Origin: Methylocaldum sp002005105 | Lineage (GTDB): Bacteria; Pseudomonadota; Gammaproteobacteria; Methylococcales; Methylococcaceae | Direction: 5' to 3' | NCBI RefSeq assembly: GCF_051027545.1 | Contig: NZ_CP194902.1 | Span: forward strand, 2,852,001-2,916,000 | Length of the DNA: 64,000 nt | Shown here: one piece after another, positions 8,506-16,234 of the stretch | Layout of the letters: each line of letters starts with the position of its first letter | How positions within the stretch are numbered: position 1 is the stretch's first letter | Program-made: the position numbers and the translations under genes | Notes under the pieces: model-generated | The model's database searches: none | Seen by the model: the letters and a program-made list of their open reading frames with translations, nothing else | Told to the model about the DNA's origin: nothing

Positions 8506-9206
8506 TCGCCTTGAATAAAGAGGCGCTTCTGCAATTTGCACTCCTGCGATGGCAAAGACTGCGCCGAAACTTCGATGATCTGGATGCGCTTCGGCAGCGT
8601 TTGGACTATCAGACTTATTTGCTGGCCGTTTGCGCCCTGGCTGCCAGTCTGCTCTTAGGGATAGGCGATCTGGTCACCAAAGAGGCGATCGCGGAGCGCC
8701 AGGCCGAAGATCTCCGGGCGACGCTGGGACAGGTGCTGCCGGAAGCGCTTTACGATAACGACGTGCTTGCAAGCCTGCGGGTGATTCCGTCGGCGGGAGA
8801 AGGGACCGGCCTTGATCAAACCGAGGTTTTCGTCGCCAAGAAAGGCGGCGAAGTCAGCGCCGTGGCGTTCAAGATGCTGGCTACCGGCGGCTATGCCGGC
8901 GACCTTACCCTGATGGTGGGCGTGGACCGCGACGGAAAAATCCTGGGCGTTCGGGTTATCTCGCATGCCGAGACGCCGGGCTTGGGCGATAAGGTCGAAA
9001 CCTCCAAGTCCGGCTGGATTCTGGGGTTTAACGGCCGATCCCTGAGCAATACGTCCCCGCAAGGCTGGCGGGTCAAAAAGGACGGCGGCGACTTCGACCA
9101 ATTCGCCGGCGCCACCATTACGCCGCGGGCGGTGGTCAAGGGCGTCGAAGGCGGGCTCAAATTTTTCGAGCGCCACCGCCAGGAGCTTTTAGCGGCAACC
9201 GAATAG
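8502..9206 (+). CDS. rnfG: RnfG, FMN-binding subunit
   Basis: 234 aa. One N-terminal membrane segment (about residues 38-57) and an extracytoplasmic FMN domain ending in the attachment motif DQFAGATITPRAVVKGV. The start overlaps the rnfD stop by four bases. The rnf operon is then interrupted by about 450 bases of repeat DNA before rnfE. Confidence 0.94.
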   Translation: MIALNKEALLQFALLRWQRLRRNFDDLDALRQRLDYQTYLLAVCALAASLLLGIGDLVTKEAIAERQAEDLRATLGQVLPEALYDNDVLASLRVIPSAGEGTGLDQTEVFVAKKGGEVSAVAFKMLATGGYAGDLTLMVGVDRDGKILGVRVISHAETPGLGDKVETSKSGWILGFNGRSLSNTSPQGWRVKKDGGDFDQFAGATITPRAVVKGVEGGLKFFERHRQELLAATE

Positions 9207-9236
9207 CGCATTTTTTGTTTTCGTATGGTGGATTAA

Positions 9237-9655
9237 ATGTCCGAAAACTCTGCCAAGGTGCCGCTGATCGCGGCGATTGTTTTAGAGCGGGGAGCCGCCC
9301 CGCACGCGGGATACGCTGCGATCGCCATCCCTGGCGTTCGCCCTCCGGGCCAGCCTTCGGCTGTCCCAATTCACTCCCGGCGAATTGGTCTTTTGCTTGG
9401 CCAAAAGAAAGTATCCAAAGAAAAGGCCACCCGGCGAGCGCCCTGGTCCTGCGCGTTTCGCCCGGTACCGGGGGCGACCGAAGGTACGTCCGTGTACCTC
9501 GGTCGCCGCACGCGATCCGTCGCGTGCTCCTGCGGACACTTCCGGTGCCGGGCTCCAATGCTCGGGGGCGCTCGAACGGGACCAAGAAGACGTGTAGCAC
9601 CCGCTACCGCGGGCACTACACCAAAGCAGAAAACGCTCCGCGGAGGAAAGCCGTC
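9237..9655. repeat. Dispersed-repeat insertion between rnfG and rnfE
   Basis: 449 bases separate rnfG from rnfE in an otherwise overlapping operon. The segment includes TTTTGCTTGGCCAAAAGAAA and an imperfect palindromic GGTACGTCCGTGTACC stretch, in the style of dispersed intergenic repeats. It is open in several frames on both strands, as GC-rich repeats often are, and I see no protein family. An ATGTCCGAA at 9237 resembles the first codons of rnfE at 9656, but the two sequences diverge at once. Confidence 0.6.
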
Positions 9656-10345
9656 ATGTCCGAATCCTTGAGCAGAATCGCCAAAGAAGGTTTGTGGAGC
9701 AACAACATCGTCTTCAGCCAGAGCATCGCTTTGTGCCCGCTCCTGGCGGTCACCGGCACGACCACCAACGGGCTCGGCATGGGGCTCGCCACGACCGCCG
9801 TCCTGATGGTATGCAATCTGTTGATTTCTTACGGCCGGCTGCTCATACCGTCGGAAATCCGAATTCCCGTCTTCGTGGCGCTGATCGCCATGGTCGTCAC
9901 CCTGGTGGACATGCTGATGAACGCCTGGCTGCACGAATTGCACAAGGTGCTGGGGCTTTTTATTCCGCTGATCGTGACCAACTGCGCCATTCTCGGCCGG
10001 GCGGAAGCGTACGCTTCGCGCAAGCCGCCGGTTTACGCCCTGTTCGACGGGCTCATGATGGGGCTTGGGTTTACGCTGGCTCTGGTCGTCCTGGGCGCGG
10101 CTCGGGAAGTCAGCGGCTCGGGAACGCTGTTCGCCAATGCTTCCCTGCTGTTGGGGCAGGGGTTCGCCTGGCTGGAAACCACGCTGATCCCGGAGTATCG
10201 CGGATTCCTGCTGATGGCCTTGCCGCCGGGCGGTTTCCTGATGCTGGGTTTTATTCTTGCCGGAAAAAGATTGCTGGATAAGCGTTTGGCGCGCAGGCCG
10301 CTGCGAAACGCGGCGATCGAACAGCCTTTGGCCGAAAACGTCTAA
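9656..10345 (+). CDS. rnfE: RnfE, integral membrane subunit of Rnf complex
   Basis: 229 aa, about six membrane segments. Typical RnfE features are LWSNNIVFSQSIALCPLLAVT near the start and the Cys motif VTNCAILGRAEAYASR, which pairs with the one in RnfA. ATG 9656 is chosen because homology begins there and GGAGG lies upstream; an in-frame extension to 9215 would only read through repeat DNA. Confidence 0.95.
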   Translation: MSESLSRIAKEGLWSNNIVFSQSIALCPLLAVTGTTTNGLGMGLATTAVLMVCNLLISYGRLLIPSEIRIPVFVALIAMVVTLVDMLMNAWLHELHKVLGLFIPLIVTNCAILGRAEAYASRKPPVYALFDGLMMGLGFTLALVVLGAAREVSGSGTLFANASLLLGQGFAWLETTLIPEYRGFLLMALPPGGFLMLGFILAGKRLLDKRLARRPLRNAAIEQPLAENV

Positions 10346-10359
10346 TTGGGTGAAGAGAT

Positions 10360-10644
10360 ATGCACGTCGGTGTATGTTACGCGGAAGCGGATCGCCAGGT
10401 ATGGATGCGGCTGGAGGTCCCGGACAACAGCGTGGTGGAAGAAGCGATCCGCCGCTCGGGCATCTTGGAGTGCTTCCCGGAAATCGATCTGACCAGGCAA
10501 AAGGTCGGTATATTCGGCAAGCTGGTGAAGCTGGACAGTCCGATCAACGATGGAGACCGCATCGAAATTTACCGTCCCATCACGGCCGACCCGAAAACCG
10601 TCAAGCGTCGCCGCACCGCAAGCGATGACGACGATGACGATTGA
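10360..10644 (+). CDS. rnfH: RnfH, ubiquitin-like protein
   Basis: 94 aa, beta-grasp RnfH family, with GVCYAEADRQVW and VGIFGKLVKLDSPINDGDRI, ending in a run of Asp residues. It follows rnfE by 14 bases. Its role in Rnf is unclear but it is usual at the end of nif-type rnf operons. Confidence 0.92.
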   Translation: MHVGVCYAEADRQVWMRLEVPDNSVVEEAIRRSGILECFPEIDLTRQKVGIFGKLVKLDSPINDGDRIEIYRPITADPKTVKRRRTASDDDDDD

Positions 10645-10699
10645 GCGCGCCGCGCTTGGGCTACTTTTTCAATAACAATACAAACGGAGAACTTTCCCC

Positions 10700-11164
10700 G
10701 TGAAAGGCGACAGCAAGGTTATCGAATATCTCAACAAAGTCCTCACCAACGAATTGACCGCGATCAACCAGTATTTCCTGCACGCGCGGATGTTCAAGAA
10801 CTGGGGGCTGCATAAACTCAACGAGAAGGAGTACCACGAATCCATCGACGAGATGAAGCATGCCGATCAGGTGATCGAACGCGTGCTATTCCTCGAAGGC
10901 CTGCCGAACCTCCAGGATTTGGGCAAGCTCAAGGTCGGCGAGCATACCGTGGAAATGCTGGAATGCGACTTGGCCCTGGAAATGGACGCCATTCCGCTGT
11001 TGCGCGAGGCCATCGCCTATTGCGAGCAGGTCAACGATTACGTGAGCCGTGAACTCCTCGAACACATTCTCGAAAGCGAGGAAGAACATGTCGACTGGCT
11101 GGAAACGCAATTGGGTCTGATCGCCAAGATCGGCATCCAGAATTACGAGCAGTCGATGATGTAA
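10700..11164 (+). CDS. bfr: Bacterioferritin
   Basis: 154 aa, the usual length. The four-helix ferritin fold carries the diiron ligands ELTAINQYFLHARM, DEMKHADQ and ESEEEHVDWLE. The Met in DEMKHADQ is the expected position of the haem-ligand Met52. Placed 55 bases after rnfH and followed by a strong terminator, it may store iron for nitrogenase clusters. NifE in this window carries a bacterioferritin-associated-ferredoxin-like domain. Confidence 0.95.
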   Translation: MKGDSKVIEYLNKVLTNELTAINQYFLHARMFKNWGLHKLNEKEYHESIDEMKHADQVIERVLFLEGLPNLQDLGKLKVGEHTVEMLECDLALEMDAIPLLREAIAYCEQVNDYVSRELLEHILESEEEHVDWLETQLGLIAKIGIQNYEQSMM

Positions 11165-11192
11165 ACGCTATCGCATGCGAAAGGCGAACTCG

Positions 11193-11217
11193 GGCGGTCG
11201 TTGACCGCCTTTTTTTT
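11193..11217 (+). terminator. Rho-independent terminator after bfr
   Basis: Perfect 7-bp stem GGCGGTC/GACCGCC with a GTT loop and eight T residues, 28 bases after the bfr stop. It closes the 2522-11164 transcription unit. Confidence 0.92.
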
Positions 11218-11256
11218 GTCCGCTTTTAAACAAATTCCCATGAATGTTGGCTGCTT

Positions 11257-11272
11257 TGTATTTGTCCGGACA
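11257..11272. promoter_or_regulatory. NifA upstream activator site for nifB
   Basis: TGT-ATTTGTCCGG-ACA is an exact TGT-N10-ACA site, about 70 bases upstream of the -24/-12 element of nifB. Confidence 0.8.
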
Positions 11273-11326
11273 TTCCCATACCGGCTGGCATGAATCTATC
11301 CACTTGAATATAAAGGCATATATGAA

Positions 11327-11342
11327 TGGTACGCGGATTGCA
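11327..11342 (+). promoter_or_regulatory. Sigma-54 promoter of nifB
   Basis: TGGTACGCGGATTGCA matches TGGCAC-N5-TTGCW with one change and correct GG to GC spacing. The predicted leader to ATG 11467 is about 110 bases. Confidence 0.82.
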
Positions 11343-11466
11343 CTGTAAACCATCGGTACTAGGTTCAACGGATGTTTCGGCTCTGACGGTCAAGCCGCAC
11401 GATGAGGAAGTGCCGCTATGCCCGCACTGAGACGGAACAGCGCGAATAGACAGACAGGAGCAAGCC

Positions 11467-13044
11467 ATGCAGACAGTGCAGCATCAATCGGGTGCCGAGG
11501 GCGTCGACACGCACGCCGGAGCGGACGTAGACGAAATCATGCAAAAGGTCGCCGAGCATAAAGGCTGCGGGACCTCGGGAGGATCCGGGAAAGCCAGTTG
11601 CGGTTCCGGTGCGGGCGAAAACGACCTGCCGCCCGAAATCTGGGAGAAGGTCAAAAACCATCCCTGTTACAGCGAGGAGGCCCACCACCATTACGCGCGC
11701 ATGCACGTGGCGGTGGCTCCGGCCTGCAATATCCAATGCAATTACTGCAATCGAAAATACGATTGCGCCAATGAAAGCCGTCCGGGCGTGGTGAGCGAGA
11801 AACTCACTCCGGAACAGGCCGCGAAGAAGGTTCTGGCGGTGGCGTCCACCATTCCCCAGATGACCGTGCTCGGCATCGCCGGTCCCGGCGATCCTCTCGC
11901 CAATCCGGAAAAGACCTTCAAAACCTTCGAACTGATAGCCAAAACGGCGCCGGACATCAAGCTGTGCGTGTCCACCAACGGCCTGGCGCTGCCCGACCAC
12001 GTGGAGCAGCTTTCCAAGTACAACATCGATCACGTCACCATCACCATCAACATGATCGACCCGGAAGTCGGGGCCAAGATCTATCCCTGGATCTACTACA
12101 AGAAAAAGCGCTATCACGGCGTCGAAGCGGCCAAGATCCTGACCGATCGGCAATTGCAAGGGCTCGAGATGCTGACCGAGCGCGGCATCCTGTCCAAGAT
12201 CAATTCGGTGATGATCCCTGGGATCAATGACCAGCACCTGGTCGAAGTCAACAAAGCCGTCAAATCGCGCGGCGCGTTCCTGCACAACATCATGCCGCTC
12301 ATCTCGGCGCCCGAGCACGGCACGGTGTTCGGCCTGACCGGTCAGCGCGGCCCCACGGCCCAGGAGCTCAAGGCGCTGCAGGACAGCTGCGAGGGCGAGA
12401 TGAACATGATGCGCCACTGCCGCCAGTGCCGGGCCGACGCGGTGGGGCTGCTGGGCGAGGACCGCAGCGCCGAGTTCACCACCGACAAGATCATGGAAAT
12501 GGAAGTCAGTTATGACCTCGAATCCCGCAAGGCCTATCAGGCGGCGGTGGAGAAGGAGCGTGACGCGGTGGTCGCGGCCAAGAAAGCCGAGATGGAATCC
12601 CTGGCGGGCGAGCATTCCGACATCAAGATGCTCATCGCCGTGGCCACCAAGGGTGGCGGCAAGGTCAACGAGCATTTCGGACACGCCAAGGAGTTCCAGG
12701 TCTACGAGCTCTCGACCGCGGGCGCCAAATTCGTCGGCCACCGCCGGGTCGATCTTTACTGCCAGGGCGGCTATGGCGAGGAAGATTCTCTCGCGACCAT
12801 CATCCGCGCCATCAACGACTGCCACGCGGTATTCGTGGCCAAGATCGGCGGCTGTCCGAAGAACGATCTGAAGGCGGCCGGCATCGATCCCGTCGATCAA
12901 TTCGCGGGCGAGTTCATCGAGCAATCCGCGATCGCCTACTTCAAGGATTATTTGGACAAGGTGAAAAGCGGCGAAATCGAGCACGTGGAACGCGGCGACG
13001 CGCAAATCCGCCAGGGTGCGCTGACCTCCGCGGAAGCGGCTTAG
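11467..13044 (+). CDS. nifB: NifB, radical-SAM FeMo-co biosynthesis protein
   Basis: 525 aa. The radical-SAM cluster motif CNIQCNYC has ligands at residues 87, 91 and 94, with further Cys upstream and at CRQCRADAVG for the auxiliary clusters. The C-terminal third (from about 390) is a NifX/NafY-like domain (IAVATKGGGKVNEHFGHA). It makes the 8Fe core (NifB-co) of FeMo-co. It heads a long operon of Fe-S and nif accessory genes and has its own NifA/sigma-54 promoter. Confidence 0.98.
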   Translation: MQTVQHQSGAEGVDTHAGADVDEIMQKVAEHKGCGTSGGSGKASCGSGAGENDLPPEIWEKVKNHPCYSEEAHHHYARMHVAVAPACNIQCNYCNRKYDCANESRPGVVSEKLTPEQAAKKVLAVASTIPQMTVLGIAGPGDPLANPEKTFKTFELIAKTAPDIKLCVSTNGLALPDHVEQLSKYNIDHVTITINMIDPEVGAKIYPWIYYKKKRYHGVEAAKILTDRQLQGLEMLTERGILSKINSVMIPGINDQHLVEVNKAVKSRGAFLHNIMPLISAPEHGTVFGLTGQRGPTAQELKALQDSCEGEMNMMRHCRQCRADAVGLLGEDRSAEFTTDKIMEMEVSYDLESRKAYQAAVEKERDAVVAAKKAEMESLAGEHSDIKMLIAVATKGGGKVNEHFGHAKEFQVYELSTAGAKFVGHRRVDLYCQGGYGEEDSLATIIRAINDCHAVFVAKIGGCPKNDLKAAGIDPVDQFAGEFIEQSAIAYFKDYLDKVKSGEIEHVERGDAQIRQGALTSAEAA

Positions 13045-13068
13045 AGCTACCGTTTTCCGGTATTCACC

Positions 13069-13099
13069 CGCCTTTCGGGACGGCTAGTCCCGGAAGGCG
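13069..13099 (+). other. Intercistronic stem-loop, nifB-fdxN
   Basis: CGCCTTTCGGGAC pairs with GTCCCGGAAGGCG (one mismatch) around a short loop. No T-tract follows, so it is more likely an RNA processing or stabilising hairpin than a full terminator. Confidence 0.6.
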
Positions 13100-13127
13100 G
13101 CCCCACCACTGACAGAGGAGTAAACAC

Positions 13128-13352
13128 ATGGCCTACAAGATCGTGAAAGACAACTGCACCGGTTGTTCCGCTTGCGAGCCCGAATGCCCGAACCAGGCGA
13201 TTTCCGAGACGAAGGACGGTCTTTTCGTCATCGACCCCGCCAAGTGCACCGAGTGCATCGGGCATCACGACGAAGCGCAATGCGTCGCCGTCTGCCCCAT
13301 CGACGACACTTGCATCATCGACGACAACTATCCCCGTTACCAAGCGGCCTAG
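13128..13352 (+). CDS. fdxN: FdxN, 2[4Fe-4S] ferredoxin
   Basis: 74 aa. First cluster motif CTGCSACEPECP; second CTECIGHHDEAQCVAVCP, with the insertion before the third Cys typical of nif-type FdxN. It is encoded directly behind nifB, as in many diazotrophs where it supports NifB-co synthesis. Confidence 0.95.
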   Translation: MAYKIVKDNCTGCSACEPECPNQAISETKDGLFVIDPAKCTECIGHHDEAQCVAVCPIDDTCIIDDNYPRYQAA

Positions 13353-13739
13353 GTGGATACCATGGATCTGACTATTACCCCGACTGCGGAAAAGTTCATC
13401 CGGCGCATGGTGCGCTTCGGCGGCGTCGGTGAAGACGCTGGGTTTCGCCTGTCGGTGAGCCCCGGCGGCTGCTCCGGCCTGGCATCGGAATTCAGCGTGG
13501 AAGCCGAGCCCAAGGCGGGCGACGCCGTGGTCGTAGTTAACGGCCTCAAACTGTTCCTGCCGGCGGAAAGCCGTTTGCTGCTGGAGGGCGTCACCATCGA
13601 CTTTTCCGAGACGCCGACGTCCAGCGGATTCGTGTTCCACAACCCCAATTCGACGGGTTGCGGCACTTGTAGCAGCAGCAGTTCGGCGGGCGCAGCGACG
13701 GTGTCGGTGTCCTCCATCCAGGTCAAGAGCAGTCATTGA
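13353..13739 (+). CDS. IscA/HesB-like Fe-S carrier (nif type)
   Basis: About 125-128 aa. HesB/IscA fold with the first conserved Cys in SPGGCSGLASEFSV and the C-terminal pair in STGCGTCSSS. The frame opens directly at the fdxN stop with GTG 13353; ATG 13362 is the alternative start. Probably delivers Fe-S clusters to nif proteins. Its stop overlaps the next gene. Confidence 0.9.
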   Translation: MDTMDLTITPTAEKFIRRMVRFGGVGEDAGFRLSVSPGGCSGLASEFSVEAEPKAGDAVVVVNGLKLFLPAESRLLLEGVTIDFSETPTSSGFVFHNPNSTGCGTCSSSSSAGAATVSVSSIQVKSSH

Positions 13740-14329
13740 CGGACGGTTGCGCCGACATGCAGAACAGTTTCGCGCAAGCACAATCCTCAGAGGCGCCATC
13801 GCTCATGCCGGATGCTTCGGACTTCGGACTTGGTATAGATGCCGCCGCGGCAGCCTGCCTGGGCTCGGGATTGCCCGAAGAGGCCGAGCGGCATCTGCGC
13901 CAGGCCGGGCTTAGCTACCACCGGGACGAGGAAGCGCTTGCGCACCTGCAAGCCGCCTGGCAGGCGGCACCTGGCCACGCCGCCGTGTATATCGGCCTGT
14001 ACCGGTTCTATTTTTACAAGAACCGGTTGCAGGAGGCCCTGGACGTTGCCCGCGACTGTCTGAAGAAAGCCGCTCTCGACAACGGCTTGCCGGAAGACTG
14101 GCGTGCAGCGAAAGCGACGGACGCCGATTTCGGCAGCTTTGACGCGATTCTGCCCCGATTCTTCCTGTTTACCCTCAAGGGTTACGGTTATCTGAATCTG
14201 CGATTGGGGCGGCTCGACGAAGGGCGGGCCGCCGTCGAGAAACTGGTCGAACTCGACCCGGGCGACAAGCTCGGCGGCAAGGTGCTGCTGGATGTCCTTG
14301 AGAGGCAAGCCAATGGGGACGACGACTGA
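13736..14329 (+). CDS. TPR-like protein of nif operon
   Basis: 197 aa. Helical repeats resembling tetratricopeptides (AVYIGLYRFYFYKNRLQEAL, then FTLKGYGYLNLRLGRLDEG) suggest a protein-protein scaffold. Overlaps the IscA-like stop by four bases and the LRV start, so it is translationally coupled. An internal ATG at 13757 is an alternative start. Partner unknown. Confidence 0.8.
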   Translation: MTDGCADMQNSFAQAQSSEAPSLMPDASDFGLGIDAAAAACLGSGLPEEAERHLRQAGLSYHRDEEALAHLQAAWQAAPGHAAVYIGLYRFYFYKNRLQEALDVARDCLKKAALDNGLPEDWRAAKATDADFGSFDAILPRFFLFTLKGYGYLNLRLGRLDEGRAAVEKLVELDPGDKLGGKVLLDVLERQANGDDD

Positions 14330-15101
14330 AATCGACGAAGCCCGCGACTGGCACGGCAATCTGCTGGACTGCTCCGGATGCGAGCGCCTTGCGGAATCGG
14401 CGAATGGGCGGTGCCGATTGGGCCATGCTTGCGTGCATGACCGTTACGCCCGCCGTATCGACCGGTTCTTCCGGTGGAATCCGCATCTCGCCAAGGAGTA
14501 TCTGGAGCACCCGTATTTCGAGACGCGGGCCGTGGCGGCGAAATACGTGGAGGTGTTTCAGTTGCCGCGCCTGATCGCGGACCCGGACGAAACCGTGCGG
14601 CAGAGCGTAGCGCAGCGCCTGCCGCTTCGCTCCCGGCATCTGAAGGCGCTCGGCCGGGACCCGCATCGGGAGGTGCGCATCCGGGTGGCGGAACGCCTGG
14701 AGCTTAGTGATCTCGCCTCGATGATCGACGATCCCGACTACTACGTCAGGCAGATCGTAGCCCGGCGTCTTCCGCCGAGCATGCTGGTTCGGATGCTGCA
14801 CGATCCGGATCGGGAAGTGCGCAAGGTCGTGGCGCGGCGCGCAGGCGCCGAATGGCTGCACACGATGGCGAAAGACCCGGAACTGGACGTGCGGCTGGAA
14901 GCGATTAGACGCATGGATGCCGGTCAACTGAAACATTATCGGCACGACCCCGACTGGCGCGTGCGCTACGAGGTCGCCAGCCGACTGGATCTCGCCGAGC
15001 TCGCGCCGATGCGCGGCGATTCCGACGCCACGGTGCGGGACTTGGTCGAGCAGCGCCTCGCCGGGCGGCACGATGCCGATGTTCTACCGGAAGCTTGTTA
15101 A
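14313..15101 (+). CDS. LRV-type protein with N-terminal Fe-S domain
   Basis: 262 aa. An N-terminal Cys domain (CSGCERLAESANGRCRLGHAC, about residues 17-40) precedes helical repeats of about 24 residues containing D-x-x-x-x-V-R. This is the architecture of the Azotobacter leucine-rich-repeat-variant protein, which binds a 4Fe-4S cluster. Start 14313 is preferred because GAGAGG lies upstream; ATG 14292 is also in frame. Function unknown, presumably scaffold or redox sensing. Confidence 0.85.
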   Translation: MGTTTEIDEARDWHGNLLDCSGCERLAESANGRCRLGHACVHDRYARRIDRFFRWNPHLAKEYLEHPYFETRAVAAKYVEVFQLPRLIADPDETVRQSVAQRLPLRSRHLKALGRDPHREVRIRVAERLELSDLASMIDDPDYYVRQIVARRLPPSMLVRMLHDPDREVRKVVARRAGAEWLHTMAKDPELDVRLEAIRRMDAGQLKHYRHDPDWRVRYEVASRLDLAELAPMRGDSDATVRDLVEQRLAGRHDADVLPEAC

Positions 15102-15127
15102 ACCACAATCACTCATCGAGGAGCGAT

Positions 15128-15454
15128 ATGGCTACCACTATTGTACGCGACAGCGATGTCAACGAATTGAACGATCCGCCGCGCTTCAAGTTCGGCGAAA
15201 AGGTGAAGTCGAAAAAGGTGGTCCGGAACGACGGCACGTTTAACGGCCGCGATATCGGCGAGGTCCTGGTCAAGAAAGGTGAGGTGGGATACATCAAGAG
15301 CATCAACACCTTCCTTCAACAGTTTTACATCTACGCCGTGGATTTTCCGGAACGGGGTTACGCGGTGGGCATGAAGGGCCGCGAAATCGAATCCCTGGAC
15401 AATCCGCCGCCCCCGAAAACCGTTCCGGTTCCCGAAGGAGGGGAGACGGCATGA
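15128..15454 (+). CDS. nifZ: NifZ, first copy
   Basis: 108 aa, with NifZ motifs FKFGEKVKSKKVVRNDGTF and the VGYIKSINTFLQQFYIYAVDF core. NifZ acts as a chaperone-like factor in maturation of the MoFe-protein P-cluster. Start 15128 has GAGGAGCG upstream; the frame extends to 15095 without support. The stop overlaps the second nifZ by four bases. Confidence 0.92.
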   Translation: MATTIVRDSDVNELNDPPRFKFGEKVKSKKVVRNDGTFNGRDIGEVLVKKGEVGYIKSINTFLQQFYIYAVDFPERGYAVGMKGREIESLDNPPPPKTVPVPEGGETA

Positions 15455-15720
15455 TCGAGCCACGCACACCGATTTATCAATGGGGACAGAAGGTCTGGGC
15501 GGAAACGGATCTCTTCAACGACGGCACTTATCCTGATCGCGAGCCGGGAGCCTTGCTGGTGGCAGCGGGCAGCGAAGGCGAGATCGTGCAGGTGGGGTTC
15601 CACGAGGAAGCGAAAATTCCCGTGTACCTGGTCGAGTTTCCGAACGGCTGCGTCGTGGGCTGCTTAGAAGAGGAGCTTCGATCCGACCAAGCCAGAGGGC
15701 AGGTGGCCGGGATTCTGTAG
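15451..15720 (+). CDS. nifZ: NifZ, second tandem copy
   Basis: 89 aa. Same fold as the upstream gene (YQWGQKVWAETDLFNDGTYP, then GSEGEIVQVGFH and IPVYLVEFPNG) but divergent. The two overlapping nifZ-like genes may act as a hetero-pair at different P-cluster steps; this is inference. Confidence 0.9.
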   Translation: MIEPRTPIYQWGQKVWAETDLFNDGTYPDREPGALLVAAGSEGEIVQVGFHEEAKIPVYLVEFPNGCVVGCLEEELRSDQARGQVAGIL

Positions 15721-15874
15721 AAGGCATACGCATTGCGTTGGTTCCCGACTTCTGGTTGGGAACCGGATCTTTAGGAAGCTCCGGCTTCCAGTGTCGCGAA
15801 GCGGGAGCTTGGGAACGAGCGAGAGCGAACGGACGGAACATGGACGGAAAGAGTTGTGCGGAGGTCTTGATCCG

Positions 15875-16234
15875 ATGAACGGCAATCTTGCGGTATCCAA
15901 TTTGATGTCCGTGTGTCCTCATCCCAACGAGGTGGATCGGAAGCGTATCGACCGCGCGCTCGGGAAGCGCAAGCGCTACCGCTACGTGACTCCGGTGGTC
16001 CGTCCGATCGAGGCCGGATATGAAATCGTCAGCCCGTGCTGCTCGCGGAACATCGATCCCGATGGCGGGGTGATCGATATCGCCCGGCTGGAATTTCAGG
16101 ATAGTTCGCGGTGCTGGAGGCTGTACCGCAAGGATCACAAGGCGGGCCTATGGATCGAGCACGGCGAATACCACGCCTTGTCTCAGATTCTCGAACTTTT
16201 GAACGAAGACCCGGATAGGCAGTTCTGGCAATGA
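15875..16234 (+). CDS. Hypothetical nif-operon protein, 119 aa
   Basis: Compact basic-to-neutral protein with SPCCSRNIDPDGG and a C-terminal CWRLYRKDHKAGLW...LLNEDPDRQFWQ stretch that faintly resembles DUF3024-type proteins. ATG 15875 is preferred over the in-frame GTG 15791 because 15721-15874 reads like spacer DNA. The stop overlaps nifS by four bases. No function assigned. Confidence 0.75.
   Translation: MNGNLAVSNLMSVCPHPNEVDRKRIDRALGKRKRYRYVTPVVRPIEAGYEIVSPCCSRNIDPDGGVIDIARLEFQDSSRCWRLYRKDHKAGLWIEHGEYHALSQILELLNEDPDRQFWQ

Noticed and set aside
9237..9671. Possible 144-aa gene between rnfG and rnfE
   Set aside because: Runs through repeat-type DNA, overlaps the real rnfE start and has a low-complexity Arg/Pro/Ala product.
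11416..13005. 529-codon minus-strand frame opposite nifB
   Set aside because: Shadow of nifB; no motif and no ribosome site.
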